Shown here piece after piece: positions 36,001 through 46,775 of a stretch of DNA of 64,000 bases; the first letter of the stretch is position 1; each line of letters starts with the position of its first letter. The notes beneath the pieces are model-generated. The model was not told the origin of the DNA, searched no databases, and saw only the letters and a program-made list of their open reading frames with translations. Source of the stretch: Nymphalis io (lineage: Eukaryota > Arthropoda > Insecta > Lepidoptera > Nymphalidae); the NCBI RefSeq assembly GCF_905147045.1, contig NC_065917.1:2744501-2808500 (forward strand). Direction: 5' to 3'. The translations under genes were made by a program, and so were the position numbers.

Positions 36001-39000
36001 ATATATGTCTTTTGTGCCTGTAATTACACTGACTCACTAACAACAATATCAAGTACTGCTCTTTTGCGGTAGAATATCTGTTGAGTGGATGTTACCTACC
36101 CAGACGAGCTTGCACAAAGCCCTACCACCAGTAAAAATGCTACTTGCCACTTTATACCATTATATATCATAAACATCAGATACAAAACGAGATTTCAATG
36201 AAATGAACGAATTATTCCTTATATGTTACCGCGCAATGATCGTAAGAAAAGTTCAACCGATTTCCCGCCAAAAAGAGCATCTGTCAATGTTCTTGTTAAC
36301 AGATTAAAAATGTACTTTATGATTGTTGTTAACGTAAAAAAATTACATGACTCTGTAATAATTAATAATTATTCGTATTATATATAATATTATAATACAA
36401 TTTGATTGTGTCTTATAATTCTTAGATATCGTACTGTACACACATACAGGGTTACAGGGTAATATGTCACGATCCTTTTAAAGGGTTATAGTTCAGGACA
36501 ATAGCTATCAAATGACCCCCAAAATGCTTATGCAAAAGTGTATCGTTTTCGAGTTATTAATTTTTTAATATTTTTTTTATTTAAAGGATGTTTAAGATTC
36601 TAAAATTCAATAAAAAAAATATCAACGTATTTTCCCTATTTTTTTTTTGTATTTCTTGCTAGGGTACATCCTAGTTAATAATAACCAGTTATAAAACAAA
36701 AACAATCTTCAAGCATTTTTAAATTACAGATCCAAAACTGTACAACTTTTCGATTTTTAATTTTGATTCTTTAAGTTACTCGCAATTTTTTTGTAAAAAT
36801 CACTATGGCTCTTATCGTGCGGATCATTTTAAAAACATCTGCGTTTCCTTAGCTATCCATCGGTACATAAAAAGTACAGTAACAATCATAAACTCAGGAG
36901 AAAATTAGATAACAAAGAGACCAGGTAGGAAATTCTAAGAAATGCTATTGTTAAGAAATTAAATCTGGATCAAAGACAAAAGGACCTCAATGCAAAGTAG
37001 TTAAAGATTATTTTTAATAGGGGTAATAGGTAAAAAAGGAGAGATAAACCAGAGCTGTTTGTGGAATACTATTATCAATTCCTTTGAATTTACCGTCATT
37101 TTTTCTAATTTCCTTTTATCTCATTTCTTTTAAGAATAAGAGTAATAAAACCTTGTCGGGGTACATAATACTCACTGTACTTGCACTGCTCGTATAGTGT
37201 GGACGCGCTTTAGTGAATATTGATCTCTTAAATTTTTGAAAAAAACCGCTTCGTTTACTGGACTCTGTTTCTTACAACTTCGTGACTCGGCTAGCTAAAA
37301 GGAATTTGTGATTTGTGTTTATGATAACTTGGCGCGTAAAAAGGACTATTATGGCTGCAGAACAAAATTCTTCTCGTCGTCCGTACTCTAATGAGGAATA
37401 CGCTGACATCTTATTTTGCTATGGATATTGTAACGGTGACGCCGCAGCTGCTCGTCGTGAGTATAATCGTCGATTTCCGGATCGCCGGACACCTGACAAT
37501 AGTGTCTTTATTGGTGTATATCGTCGAATTAGAGAAACTGGTCGCGTGCAAAGGAGACAATCTGATTCCGGACGCCCTCGTGTCCGTTCTCCAGATGAAG
37601 AAGATGTAATTATTCGTCATTTTCGAGAGGACCCTACAGTTTCCACCAATATTGTGGCAAACCGACTGGGCGTATCTCAATGGAGAGTCTGGTTTACTGT
37701 CAACGCGGCTGGATTGTATCCCTATCATTACACACCCGTACACGTGATTGAAGAAGGAGATCCTGCAAGACGTTTAGATTTTTGCCGATTTATGCTACAC
37801 TGTGATGCAGAAAATCCCAATTTTTTGAGAAAAATTTTATGGACAGACGAGTCAAAGTTTGACAAAGATGGTATTACTAACTACCACATATTCGATATTG
37901 GTCTCAAAAAGAACAGGGAAACCCTCACAAAAAGCGATTAAGCGGTTCCCAAAGACGTTTCTCGGTAAACGTCTGGATGGGGATTATCAATGATAATCTT
38001 ATTGGGCCACATTTCCTACCTGATAACTTAAATGGTGAAAGTTATGAAAGCTTGCTTAGAGAAATCCTGCATGAGTTACTCGAAAATGTTTCGCTGAAAC
38101 TTAGGCAGAGAATGATATTCCAGCATGATGGTTGCCCCGCACACTTTCGAATGTCCGTAAGACAGTGGCTAGACAGCAATTATCGTAATAGATGGATTGG
38201 CAGAGGAGGACCAATCCCATGGCCAGCGAGAAGTCCAGATTTGACTCCGATGGACTATTATGTCTGGGGGCATATGAAAAGCCTGGTTTATGATGTTTCA
38301 CCAGTACAAACAATTGAAGAACTCAAAACAAGAATAATGAATGCTGCAAATTCTATTCGACATAGCTTGAGTAGTGTTGTAGTAAAAAGTGAATTAAGAA
38401 AAAGAATGCGTATTTGTATACGAAATAGGGGATCTCATTTTGAACACGAATTATGAATAATAAACAGTGTAATTTCGAAAGTATGGAGTAACTAAAAAGA
38501 TTAAGTATTTTGTTTTTGATTTAAATTTAAAATTGCAATGACAGCTCTGGTTTATCTCTCCTTTTTTACCTATTACCCCTATTAAAAATAATCTTTAACT
38601 ACTTTGCATTGAGGTCCTTTTGTCTTTGATCCAGATTTAATTTCTTAACAATAGCATTTCTTAGAATTTCCTACCTGGTCTCTTTGTTATCTAATTTTCT
38701 CCTGAGTTTATGATTGTTACTGTACTTTTTATGTACCGATGGATAGCTAAGGAAACGCAGATGTTTTTAAAATGATCCGCACGATAAGAGCCATAGTGAT
38801 TTTTACAAAAAAATTGCGAGTAACTTAAAGAATCAAAATTAAAAATCGAAAAGTTGTACAGTTTTGGATCTGTAATTTAAAAATGCTTGAAGATTGTTTT
38901 TGTTTTATAACTGGTTATTATTAACTAGGATGTACCCTAGCAAGAAATACAAAAAAAAAAATAGGGAAAATACGTTGATTTTTTTTTTATTGAATTTTAG

Positions 39001-42000
39001 AATCTTAAACATCCTTTAAATAAAAAAAATATTAAAAAATTAATAACTCGAAAACGATACACTTTTGCATAAGCATTTTGGGGGTCATTTGATAGCTATT
39101 GTCCTGAACTATAACCCTTTAAAAGGATCGTGACATATTACCCTGTAACCCTGTATATAATAATATATACAGTAACAGCATGTGAATGTCCCACTGCTGG
39201 GCTATAGCCTCTTTTCCCTTTTTGAGGAGATGGTTTGCAACTTATTCCAGCACGCTGCTCCAATGCGGTTTGGTGGAATACACATGTGACTGAATTTCAG
39301 TGAAATTAGACACATGCAGGTTTCCTCACGATGTTTTCCAACCAGACAACTGATATACTACATACACTATTTTTCGTTTGTAAATACATACTTATATATA
39401 TAATTACACCCAGACTCGGGACAATCGGACATGTTCATGCACATAAATGTCTGTCCTGGGTGGGAATCGAACCCACAATCTTCGGCGTGAAAGGTAAGTA
39501 TCTACCAACCACGCCAACCGATCCGTCATATATATATAGATGTTTTTTGAGAGTAAACCTGTGTTTACATAAAGTTTCCCGTGCTAGTTGACTAGTTTCC
39601 ATTGACCGAAATCGGCCAGGAGAATTTCCAAGAGTTTTCCAATAATTAACTATTAATATTTTTCAGGGAAGAGAAGTATTTCATGGGACCATCGTTCGAA
39701 ACGATACCAGGAGCTGGTGAAAACGGAGCCATCATACACTACAGCCCCTCCCATGACGGTCCTCAGAGGAAGATCCGAGCCAGCGATATGTTTTTGCTGG
39801 ATTCCGGTGGACAGTACATGTATGGGATTAGTTTGTTTACATAAGATGACCCAGTGGAAGGAACAAGTTTGTGTGGTGATAGGGCTTTTTGCAAGTCCCG
39901 TCTGGCTCCGTCTATTGTGATCCGGTTTGTAGATGAGTTAGTCAGTGTAACTACAGGCACAAGGGACATAACATCTTAGTTCAGTAAGGTATGGTTGATA
40001 TGTCTCGTAGTGCCAGTGTCTTTGACCGCCTCGTTGGTCTAGTGGCTAAATATAAGGACGCTGACCCGGAGGTCCTGGGTTCAATTCCCAAGTCGGGCCA
40101 ATAAAGAGTTATTGGGCTTTTCTGTCGGAAAATTCACATTAGCGGCCCGGAGTCTGGAAGTTGGAAGTGTGTTTACTCCCGTGCCTCGGAAAGCCGTTGG
40201 TCCTGCGCCTGAACTCTTTCCGGTCGTGTCGGATTGCCGTCCCATCGGATTATGAGAGTTAGGGAATAGAGAGTGCACCTGCTTGCACACACACTCGTGC
40301 ACTATAATATCTCCTGCGCAGTTGGCTAATTTCTCTTGAGATTGAGGTCTCTATATCAATATAATAAATGCGAAAGTGACTTTGTTTGTCTGTTACGCTT
40401 TCACGGCCAAACAGCTAAACCGATTTTGATAAAATTTCGTATGAAACAATCTTAAACCAAGGTCGAACTTACTTAATCGAGGTTGCATTTTATCTAATAC
40501 GGCGTGTGTCTCCCTGCTACTAGTAATCCTAACTAATATTATAAATGCGAATGTGAGTTTGTTTGTTTATTACGCTTTCACGCCTAAACTGCTAAACCGA
40601 TTTTAAAAATTCTTTCACCAATGGACAGATTATCAGCGAGTAACACATGCTATATTTTGTCCCCGTATTCCCACGGGATCGGGAACTACGCGAGTGAAAC
40701 CGCTGGCAAAACTAGTATAAATATAAAAGTATTTGAACGTGTTCAGGGATGGTACAACGGATATAACACGTACGAGACACATGGGCGAACCCACCCTCGC
40801 ACAGAAGGACTCGTTCACGCGTGTCCTCAAGGGTCAGATCGGAGTTGGATCAGCTCTCTTCCCTAAAGGTGTCAAGGTAATATATATATTTGACGAGCCG
40901 GTTGGCATGGTTGGTAGATACTTGCCTTTCTCGCCGAAGGTTGTGGGTTCGATTACCACCCAGAACAGACATTTGTGTGCATGAACATGTCATTTTCACA
41001 TCTGTCAGACGTCTCGCGACGGCTCACTTTTTTATTGTTAGTGATATATAGATAATTTTGACTTTAAAATGTCTATGGGTGACCACTTACCATCAGTTGA
41101 ACTTGCCTTCCAATTTGTAATGAATAAAAATCACATTAAAACCATAAACAATATATATTCTGTTCATGAAGCTACAAAAGCAGCTCTTTTTAGGGTAACG
41201 TGCTGGACACTCTCGCCCGCAAGTCCCTCTGGGACTCCGGGCTGGACTACGCGCACGGGACCGGCCACGGCGTGGGGCACTTCCTGAACGTGCACGAGGG
41301 GCCCGCCGGGGTGTCCTGGCGGCCCTACCCGCACGACCCCGGCCTGGTGCCCGGCCAGATACTTAGCAACGGTGAGTCGACCCGTGGGGGGGACAAGTGC
41401 CACCGGTCTGTGGGCACTGGCTCGACCCGTGCTGATTTATTGGGCGGAAGTATCGTGAGGAAACCTGCAAGTGACTAATTTCATTGAAATCATGCCAAAT
41501 TTGTATCCCCCATTCCGCATCGAAACAGTGTAGTGGAATGAGCTCTAAACCATCTCAAATGGAGGGGAGGCCCTACCCCAGCAACACTTACAGGCTGTTA
41601 CTTAACTTTATTTTCAGAACCTGGTTACTACAAGGTCGGTGAATACGGTATAAGGCATGAGGACTTGGTGGAGGTCATATCCGTCACAAATGAAACCGAT
41701 CATCCCAGGGTGAGTGGGTTAAGAATTCGAAGTGGTAGCGGACCTGCCCGTCCGGCTTCCTTTTTCGATAAAAAGTTGATTTTTTTTTAATTCAATCCAC
41801 AGGCATCAAAACTAGCTGGTGATTTCGAAGGTCGCGGAGTTTTAGGGTTCAACACCTTGACCCTGGTGCCCAACCAACGGAAGTGCTTGAAAATCGACCT
41901 GCTGGATGATTTTGAGGTATTTCAATATAATAATTTTTGACTAATTTTTAATTATTTACTGTTTTTATTATATATATTACAATTGTGTGTTTTATCTTAT

Positions 42001-44473
42001 AATTGTATTTGTATATTTTGTAATTGTGTTTGTGAATGGTGTGTTCTCCTCTAATCGGATGTGCATAGTTAGTTTTAAGTTAATGTAAAAAGTGATTTGA
42101 ATGTGTGCTATGTACAACTGTTGGAGATCCAAATAAATAAATACTACTAGCTACCCGGATTTCCTCGGGTCGATAAATGGTCTTCATCCAATGTTTATAT
42201 GAATGTGAGCCAGTTATATAATATGAAGGCGGACGAGCATATGGGCCACCTGATGGTAAGCGGTCACCAACGCCCATAGCATTGGCATTGTGAGAAATGT
42301 TAACCATCACTTACATCGCCAATGCTCCACCAACCTTGAGAACTAAGATGTTATGTCCCTTGTGCCTGTAATTACACTGGCTCACTCACCCTTCAAACCG
42401 GAACACAACAATACCAAGTACTGCTGTTTTGCGGTAGAATATCTGATGATTGGGTGGTACCTACCCAGACGAGCTTGCACACTTGAGCTTACTGGTGGTA
42501 GGGCTTTGTGCAAGCTCGTCTGGGTAGGTACCACGCACTCATCAGATATTCTACCGCAAAACAGCAATACTTGATATTGTTGTGTTCCGGTTTGAAGGGT
42601 GAGTGAGCCAGTGTAATTACAGGCACAAGGGACATAAAATCTTAGTTCCCAAGGTTGGTGGCGCATTGGATATGTAAGCGATGGTTGACATTTCTTACAA
42701 TGCCAATGTCTAAGAGCGTTGGTGATCACTTACCATCGGGTGGCCCATATGCTCGTCCGCCTTCCTATTCTATAAAAAAAAAAAAAGCCCTACCAACAGT
42801 CCAAATTCCGTATGAAAATCCGTTCCGTACTTTTCGAGTTTATCGCGTCCAAACAGACATAGCGGGGGCACTTTTTTTCTATAACATGTAATGATTAACC
42901 AAATAAAAGAAATACATTCCTTAAGTATCATGCTTATACTAAATCCTTTTTTTTAAAAAAAAAGCCGAGATGGCCTTGTGGTTAGAACGCGTGAATCTTA
43001 ACCGATGATCGTGGGTTCAAACCCGGGCAACACCACTGAATTTTCATGTGCTTAATTTTTGTCTATAATTCATCTCGTGCTTGACGGTAAAGGAAAACAT
43101 CGTGAGGAAACCTGCATGTGTCTAATTTCACTGAAATTCTGCCACATGTGTATTCCTCCAACCCGCATTGGAGCAGCGTGGTGGAATAAGCTGCAAACAT
43201 TCTCCTCAAAAAGGTCTTAGCCCATAGACATTAATAGGCTGTTACTGTTACTAAATCCTTACTAATATTATAAATGCGATATTGTGTTTGTTTGTTACGC
43301 TTTCTCGAATACCAATCATTGTTCAATTTCTATACACATTCTCAAAAGCACGGGTAGACTTGTTGTAAATAAGGAGTACTGAAGTGTTACAGCCGGTTTT
43401 CATTATAGCTTTATCAGAATCTGTTGAGCTGTGGTAAGAATCTGACAGCACAGGTCATAATCATTGTCATTCGTTTTAGGAAATAGATTTAAAAAAAAAT
43501 TTATAATTTACAGATAGAATACATAAACGCGTACCACGCGAGAGTGTTCAAAGTTCTCGGAGATATTTTGAAGAATCGCGGATTGGAAAATGATTACCTG
43601 TGGTTGGAGAACGAGTGTAAGCCGATATCGAGGTGAGATGTTGCCAGGAAATCTTCATTACATTAACAAAAGGTGTAGAGATGGACCTTATATTTACATA
43701 TTCCACGCGATTCGCTAATACCTCTGCTGTATTACACTACGAACAGTTCTCGATTAATACATCTCTATATATAACACAACACTATTACACTCGACTACTT
43801 CTATAACGGGTTCCTTTAAACGAGGCGTGAAGAGGCATCTTGCGGGCCGGCAAGGCGAGGGCGGCTAGTGCAGAACATTCTTCCCGACTGTACTGGCCGT
43901 CGTCGCGTTGGACTCTACTACCACTTACCATCAGGTGGAGTAGAATCATTCGCCCTCCCGGCGAATATAAAAATATATATATATACACTTTAAATTTATT
44001 TCCAAAGTTCCGATAACAACTTCGCCGATACTTAAAACGTCATTCGCTAATCCGCAATGAACACCACAGATTAATAATATCTCGACCAATGGTGTCGCGT
44101 CATTTCAAGGTTAGTGCTGTTATCTTATCCCACGTAACAGTTCCTGAACGTTCTCATCTTCAAGATGTCCAGTGTCTTTATAATTACACACTGGGTCACT
44201 CCGTACCGTAACCGTAACAGCCTGTGAATGTCCCACTGCTGGGCTAAAGGCCTCCTCTCCTCTTTTTGAGAAGAAGGTATTGGAAGGTACTGGGTCACTC
44301 GCTGTACAATAATCCCGTCGGATTTTGCAGTTTTGCAGACATAGCAGACATAAGCCACGCCCCTATTATTTACTCATAAATGTCAGGAATTATTTGCAAC
44401 GAAAATTTAGTCGCAAGATGTTGTGATGTTGTGTGTGTTTTTATTATATTGTTTGTTTTTTTTCAGGTCTTGA
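28416..44473 (+). CDS. ApepP: Xaa-Pro aminopeptidase 1-like (APP1, M24B), copy 1, 16 exons
   Basis: Exons: 28416-28511, 29292-29463, 29713-29825, 30166-30301, 30848-30943, 31623-31822, 32603-32689, 35217-35306, 35679-35809, 39667-39819, 40747-40876, 41194-41371, 41618-41709, 41803-41916, 43514-43632, 44467-44473. All phases agree: 1914 nt, 637 aa. The enzyme releases an N-terminal residue preceding proline, using two metal ions. Two creatinase-like N-terminal domains (AYIVPTADAHN, REWLSGFTGSAG, ALDEVAYTLNLRGSD) are followed by the pita-bread domain. The metal ligands are visible: Asp in LLDSGGQY, Asp in DGTTDITRT, His in AHGTGHGVGHFLNVHEGP, Glu in EPGYY and Glu in GIRHED. There is no signal peptide, so cytosolic. 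It ends CKPISRS. Introns hold an RTE LINE and a DD41D transposon. AATAAA at about 44540. Confidence 0.95.
29464..29712. other. Intron 2 of copy 1 with family B remnant
   Basis: Contains a G run at 29525-29536 and a short antisense family B remnant (GGTCACCCATAGACATTGGC at about 29636). No other feature. Confidence 0.5.
30318..30630 (+). repeat. tRNA-headed SINE, family D
   Basis: Starts ACTGCCTCGGTGGTCATG and contains GTTATTGGGTGCTTCTGTCG and GCCGTCCCATCGGATTGTG. It begins 17 bp after the donor of exon 4 of copy 1. Diverged. Confidence 0.8.
31074..31585. repeat. Duplicated ~80-bp unit with an inverted 24-mer
   Basis: Units 31413-31498 and 31508-31585 are nearly identical (GTGCATTGATGTGTGCGTG to CAGTCCACCATTTT), the first with 8 extra bases. 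A perfect 24-bp inverse of the unit's middle lies at 31074-31097. Family A SINE pieces lie between. Confidence 0.85.
31128..31406 (+). repeat. Two family A-related SINE 3' pieces
   Basis: 31128-31198 and 31236-31406 each end in family A body sequence (CCTTCTCCTC, CAGGCTGTTACTG). The second begins at ATATCGTGAGGAAACCTGCC, like the copy at 41447, suggesting a subfamily without the usual head. Confidence 0.65.
31843..31965 (-). repeat. Family B fragment
   Basis: GATGGTAAGTGGTCACCG and ACACTGGCTCACTCAC, antisense, just after exon 6 of copy 1. Confidence 0.65.
32024..32063. repeat. (TA)n microsatellite
   Basis: About 20 TA units at the A-tail side of the following antisense family B copy. Confidence 0.95.
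32066..32462. repeat. Two family B copies, head to head
   Basis: Antisense copy 32066-32303, then a 5'-truncated sense copy 32304-32462 (AAGGGACATAACATCTTAG to GCCCATTTGCATGCCC). They form an inverted pair. Confidence 0.8.
32788..32875 (+). repeat. Repeat E (CGCTTTCACGG motif)
   Basis: TACTAATATTAAAGGCGACT followed by GTTTGTTTGTTGACGCTTTCA. Related pieces are at 40356, 40505, 43255 and 44728. A common lepidopteran dispersed motif; parent element not identified. Confidence 0.55.
33020..33079. repeat. (AT)n microsatellite
   Basis: About 30 AT units with one G interruption, directly at the 5' end of the RTE element. Confidence 0.95.
33080..35175 (+). mobile_element. RTE-clade LINE, 5'-truncated, nearly intact RT frame
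   Basis: A frame open from 33163 to 35169 except for one TAA at 33553-33555. It holds the post-endonuclease linker (ALETISNIDERTDTLVK) and the RT, including NNKAPGDDGITTELLK, KNYRPISLLSHVYKLFSRV, EQAGFRSGYSTSDHI, the A motif MAYVDYEKAFGSIETW, LRRGVRQGDVISPKLF and LRFADDIVI. It ends with the RTE tail WQWAGHVCRRTDGRWS and GRPPARWTDDLKKVAG. In the A motif the usual KAFD is KAFG, so the RT is probably dead. The endonuclease is missing, with a frame break near 33160. It lies in intron 7 of copy 1, its end only about 45 bp before exon 8. I place it in the RTE clade from these motifs. Confidence 0.9.
35350..35600 (+). repeat. Dispersed repeat, family B, diverged
   Basis: From ACTTGGTGGTTAGGCTTTGTG to ACCATCAGGTGGCC, in intron 8 of copy 1. 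Confidence 0.8.
35815..35866. repeat. TA-rich simple repeat
   Basis: Two TA runs directly after the donor of exon 9, next to an antisense family B copy. Confidence 0.9.
35875..36136 (-). repeat. Dispersed repeat, family B
   Basis: Antisense copy with complete 5' end (GCACAAAGCCCTACCACCAGTA). Confidence 0.85.
36447..37058 (+). repeat. Left terminal inverted repeat of the DD41D transposon
   Basis: 612 bp from CAGGGTTACAGGG to AAACCAGAGCTGT. It differs from the right copy mainly in homopolymer length. Confidence 0.92.
37351..38456 (+). pseudogene. DD41D transposase, one frameshift
   Basis: First part 37351-~37895 begins MAAEQNSSRRPYSNEEYADI and carries an N-terminal helix-turn-helix region (ARREYNRRFPDRRTP; VSTNIVANRLGVSQWRVW) and the first catalytic Asp in ILWTDESKF. 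A one-base loss near 37895 shifts the frame; the rest reads to 38456 with the second Asp in FQHDGCPAHF (38127-38129) and the third in RSPDLTPMDYYVWG (38253-38255), exactly 41 residues apart. Third-residue Asp and the spacing place it in the DD41D group (rosa/visitor type in the literature as I recall it). All three acidic residues survive, but the frameshift should inactivate it unless bypassed. Confidence 0.88.
38541..39153 (-). repeat. Right terminal inverted repeat of the DD41D transposon
   Basis: 613 bp, reverse complement of the left TIR, ending ATTACCCTGTAACCCTG before the TA duplication. Confidence 0.92.
39174..39340 (-). repeat. SINE family A, 3' part
   Basis: Antisense from ACAGTAACAGCATGTGAATG to CTCACGATGTTTTCC, joined directly to a family C copy. 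Confidence 0.8.
39340..39533 (-). repeat. SINE family C, 3'-truncated
   Basis: Antisense from CCAGACAACTGATATAC to the tRNA-like head ACCACGCCAACCGATCCGTC. Confidence 0.8.
39868..40020 (+). repeat. Family B fragment, diverged
   Basis: GGTGATAGGGCTTTTTGCAAG and ACTACAGGCACAAGGGACAT, abutting a family D SINE. Confidence 0.65.
40023..40350 (+). repeat. tRNA-headed SINE, family D, near full length
   Basis: Head GACCGCCTCGTTGGTCTAG, B box GGGTTCAATTCCCA, then the body with TCGGATTGCCGTCCCATCGG and an end near TTCTCTTGAGATTG. Intron 10 of copy 1. Confidence 0.85.
40356..40610 (+). repeat. Two repeat E pieces
   Basis: 40356-40445 and 40505-40610 each contain ATAAATGCGAA, TTTGTTTGT and ACGCTTTCACG followed by AAACCGATTTT. 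Confidence 0.6.
40892..40995 (+). repeat. SINE family C, 5' fragment
   Basis: GACGAGCCGGTTGGCATGG to GTGCATGAACATGTC, 15 bp after the donor of exon 11 of copy 1. Confidence 0.8.
41447..41602 (+). repeat. SINE family A-related 3' part
   Basis: ATCGTGAGGAAACCTGCAAG to CAGGCTGTTACTTA. It ends 16 bp before exon 13 of copy 1. Similar subfamily to 31236-31406. Confidence 0.7.
42221..42786. repeat. Head-to-head pair of family B copies
   Basis: Antisense copy 42221-42478 and full-length sense copy 42491-42786 meet at their 5' ends, forming a near-palindrome of about 260 bp per arm. Intron 14 of copy 1. Confidence 0.9.
42790..42890 (+). repeat. Unnamed repeat F fragment
   Basis: CCGTATGAAAATCCGTTCCG and TTTTCGAGTTTATCGCGT, as at 47155-47290 and 56190-56315. 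Confidence 0.5.
42963..43252 (+). repeat. tRNA-headed SINE, family A
   Basis: GCCGAGATGGCCTTGTGGTT to ATAGGCTGTTACTG, nearly complete. Confidence 0.85.
43255..43345 (+). repeat. Repeat E piece
   Basis: ACTAATATTATAAATGCGAT then TTTGTTTGTTACGCTTTC, directly after a family A SINE. Confidence 0.5.
43795..43985 (+). mobile_element. 3' end fragment of the LINE-A (CR1-like) family
   Basis: TTTAAACGAGGCGTGAAGAGG, then CATCTTGCGGGCCGGCAAGG and CCACTTACCATCAGGTGGAG, ending CCCGGCGAATATAAAAATA. It matches the 3' part of the minus-strand LINE at 3813-6018. It lies in the last intron of copy 1. Confidence 0.85.
44205..44282 (-). repeat. SINE family A, 3' fragment
   Basis: CCGTAACAGCCTGTGAATG to TTTTTGAGAAGAAGGT, antisense. 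Confidence 0.75.
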
Positions 44474-44816
44474 AGACGATTCATACCGGAAATGCATTTT
44501 TTTAAGAAATTATATAGGCTCATTGTATTTTAATCGTATAATAAAATATGTTACTGGCAGTTTTGTTTAATTTAAACCGAAATAAATAATTATTATGATT
44601 TATATATTACGACATAAATATGAAATTAAAAAGAATTAATTAATCATAAAATTACGAATTTAACGGCATTTTGTCAAGCAAAACGAACGTTTTGAGAACA
44701 TTTTTTATCCACAGATATTTGTTAACAATATATTATAAATGCGAAAGTAACTCGTGTCTGTGTGTTACAATATTTCGAGTAATTTACTATGGAATTTCGT
44801 TTTCTTACTTTGCTAC

Positions 44817-45040
44817 GTAGGCCCGCCTGATGGTAAGTCACCAATGCCCAGACATTGGCACTGTAAGAAATATTAAACAAACCCTTACATCGTCAATACA
44901 TCACCAACCTTGGGACCTGGCACCGATTGGCTCGCTCACCCTTCAAACTGGAACACACCAATTCTATGTATTGGAGTTTGGCGGTTGAATATTTAATGAG
45001 TAAGTACCCACCCAACCTGGCTTGCACAAAGCCCAACCCT
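44817..45040 (-). repeat. Family B copy, diverged
   Basis: GCCCGCCTGATGGTAAG to CTTGCACAAAGCCCAAC, antisense. Confidence 0.75.
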
Positions 45041-45195
45041 GTTATAGTTTTAGTTTACCTAACACTTCCCCCACTAACAAGTGGGAGAAATCGTGGGCGG
45101 AAACCAGTAAGCGATGATTATATTTGTGTGAAAGAAAACTCGGATGTCCGCACCGAGCTTCGTTTGTTCCGTATGGAGTGAAGATGTCAATAATA

Positions 45196-45440
45196 ACAGT
45201 AACAGCCTGTGAATGTCCCACTGCTGGGTTAAGGCCTCCTCTCCCTTTTCGAGGAGGAGGTTTGGAGCTTATTCCACCACGCTCCAATGCGGGTTGGTGG
45301 AATGCACATGTGGCAGAATTTCAGTGAAATTAGACACATGCAAGTTTCCTCACGATGTTTTCCTTCACCGTATAGCACGAGGTGAATTATAAACAAAAAT
45401 TAAGCACATGAATTTTCAATTTTTCGGCTCGGCTTTTCTA
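45196..45440 (-). repeat. SINE family A, antisense
   Basis: TAACAGTAACAGCCTGTGAA to GGCTCGGCTTTT. The tRNA-like head is mostly deleted. Confidence 0.8.
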
Positions 45441-45754
45441 TACGTAAATAATAATAAATTAATAATAGAAACATGTATTTTAGACGTGGACGAAGCCAGG
45501 AAACGGAAACTAGTTTCAATATAAAACACGAAGATCGTTTGGAGCTTATCCCCAATATAATTTGCAAATTTTATTACATTTTGATGATAGAATATAATTT
45601 ATTAAGGAAATAAAGATAATAATTGTCGATAATCAGATAGCGTTTATACCTTTGCCTGTTGAATGTAATTATATATTAAAAAGGAAAATTATATATTCAA
45701 ATTATATATTCAAATATATTCAATTATACTTTTTCAATAACTTACTCTGTATAT

Positions 45755-46260
45755 ATTTTACTAGCTTCTCGTACCTTCGCACGTGTAGAATAAGATCTAA
45801 ATAAAGCTTTTTATCGTAATCTAAAAATATAATAAATCTGTAACTGATCGCTGTCTGTACATTGAAGATATTTGAGGTAAAAATATTACCGGGGGCCTTT
45901 ATAAACGTAACAGAACCCAAAAAAATGATCGTTAGTATTTCTGTCTGTTTATCTGTGCCTTTGTGCTAATCTTAGAAACGAATTTGAGTGCGGCTTTCAC
46001 TAATATGTTGTGGCCAACTTCACTTAAAATTTAGTGTTTGTTTTTTTTCAATCGGTTCATAAATAATAGTTATGTCAATTAAATGAATCACGTCAAAAAT
46101 TTAATCGAAAAAATTGCTATAAAATAACTGTTCAGTTGAATTGGCTGAAACTTTACCTAACTTTAACTTTATAAATGATAGTCTGTAAAATAATAATGAT
46201 TGAAAGCCCAGTCGGCATATATTTTCCGATATCTTCGACAATATTTAAAATAAATTTCAT
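45755..46260 (+). repeat. Unnamed repeat F, longer copy
   Basis: TACTAGCTTCTCGTACCTTC and GCCCAGTCGGCATATATTTT, matching 23650 and 56020. No coding content seen. Confidence 0.45.
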
Positions 46261-46483
46261 ACGTTCATTCATTCATTCTATTTGTATTTTTAGTATATTC
46301 TTGTATTACTTTTATTTATCAAATTTCATTCCTAAATTTTGGTCATTTAACATAAGAAGTTCTGTTTTTTAGTTTTCTAAGACGTATCATTTTAAATTTG
46401 TAAGTTCTTGATTTTAATTTTACTATTTATATTAGCTGTTACTTAGTTGTATGTGATGGACGCTGTGGTTTCCTGTAACTGTT

Positions 46484-46775
46484 ACTGGTGGTAGGGCTTT
46501 GTGCAAGCTCGTCTGGGTAGGTACCACCCACTCATCAGATATTCTACCGCAAAACAGCAATACTTGTTATTGTTGTGTTCCGGTTTGAAGGGTGAGTGAG
46601 CCAGTGTAATTACAGGCACAAGGGACATAAAATCTTAGATCCCAAGGTTGGTGGCGCATTGGCTATAAGCGATGGTTGACATATCTTACAATGCCAATGT
46701 CTAAGGGCGTTTGGTGACCACTTACCATCAGGTGGCCCATATACTCGTCCACCTTCCTATTCTATAAAAAAAAAG
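46484..46775 (+). repeat. Dispersed repeat, family B, full length
   Basis: ACTGGTGGTAGGGCTTTGTG to CCTTCCTATTCTATA plus A9. Well preserved. Confidence 0.9.

Larger units (their letters stand above)
36447..39153 (+). mobile_element. Tc1/mariner-superfamily DD41D transposon with ~612-bp TIRs
   Basis: Flanked by TA at 36445-36446 and 39154-39155. The ends read CAGGGTTACAGGGTAATATG and its complement. TIRs at 36447-37058 and 38541-39153 are nearly identical over their whole length. The transposase gene lies between them on the plus strand. Total 2707 bp. High TIR similarity and an intact TA duplication suggest a recent insertion into intron 9 of ApepP copy 1. Confidence 0.92.

Noticed and set aside
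39717..40302. Additional frames around exon 10 of aminopeptidase copy 1
   Set aside because: They run out of the exon into a family B fragment and a SINE D; only the frame with the DSGGQY motif continues into exon 11.
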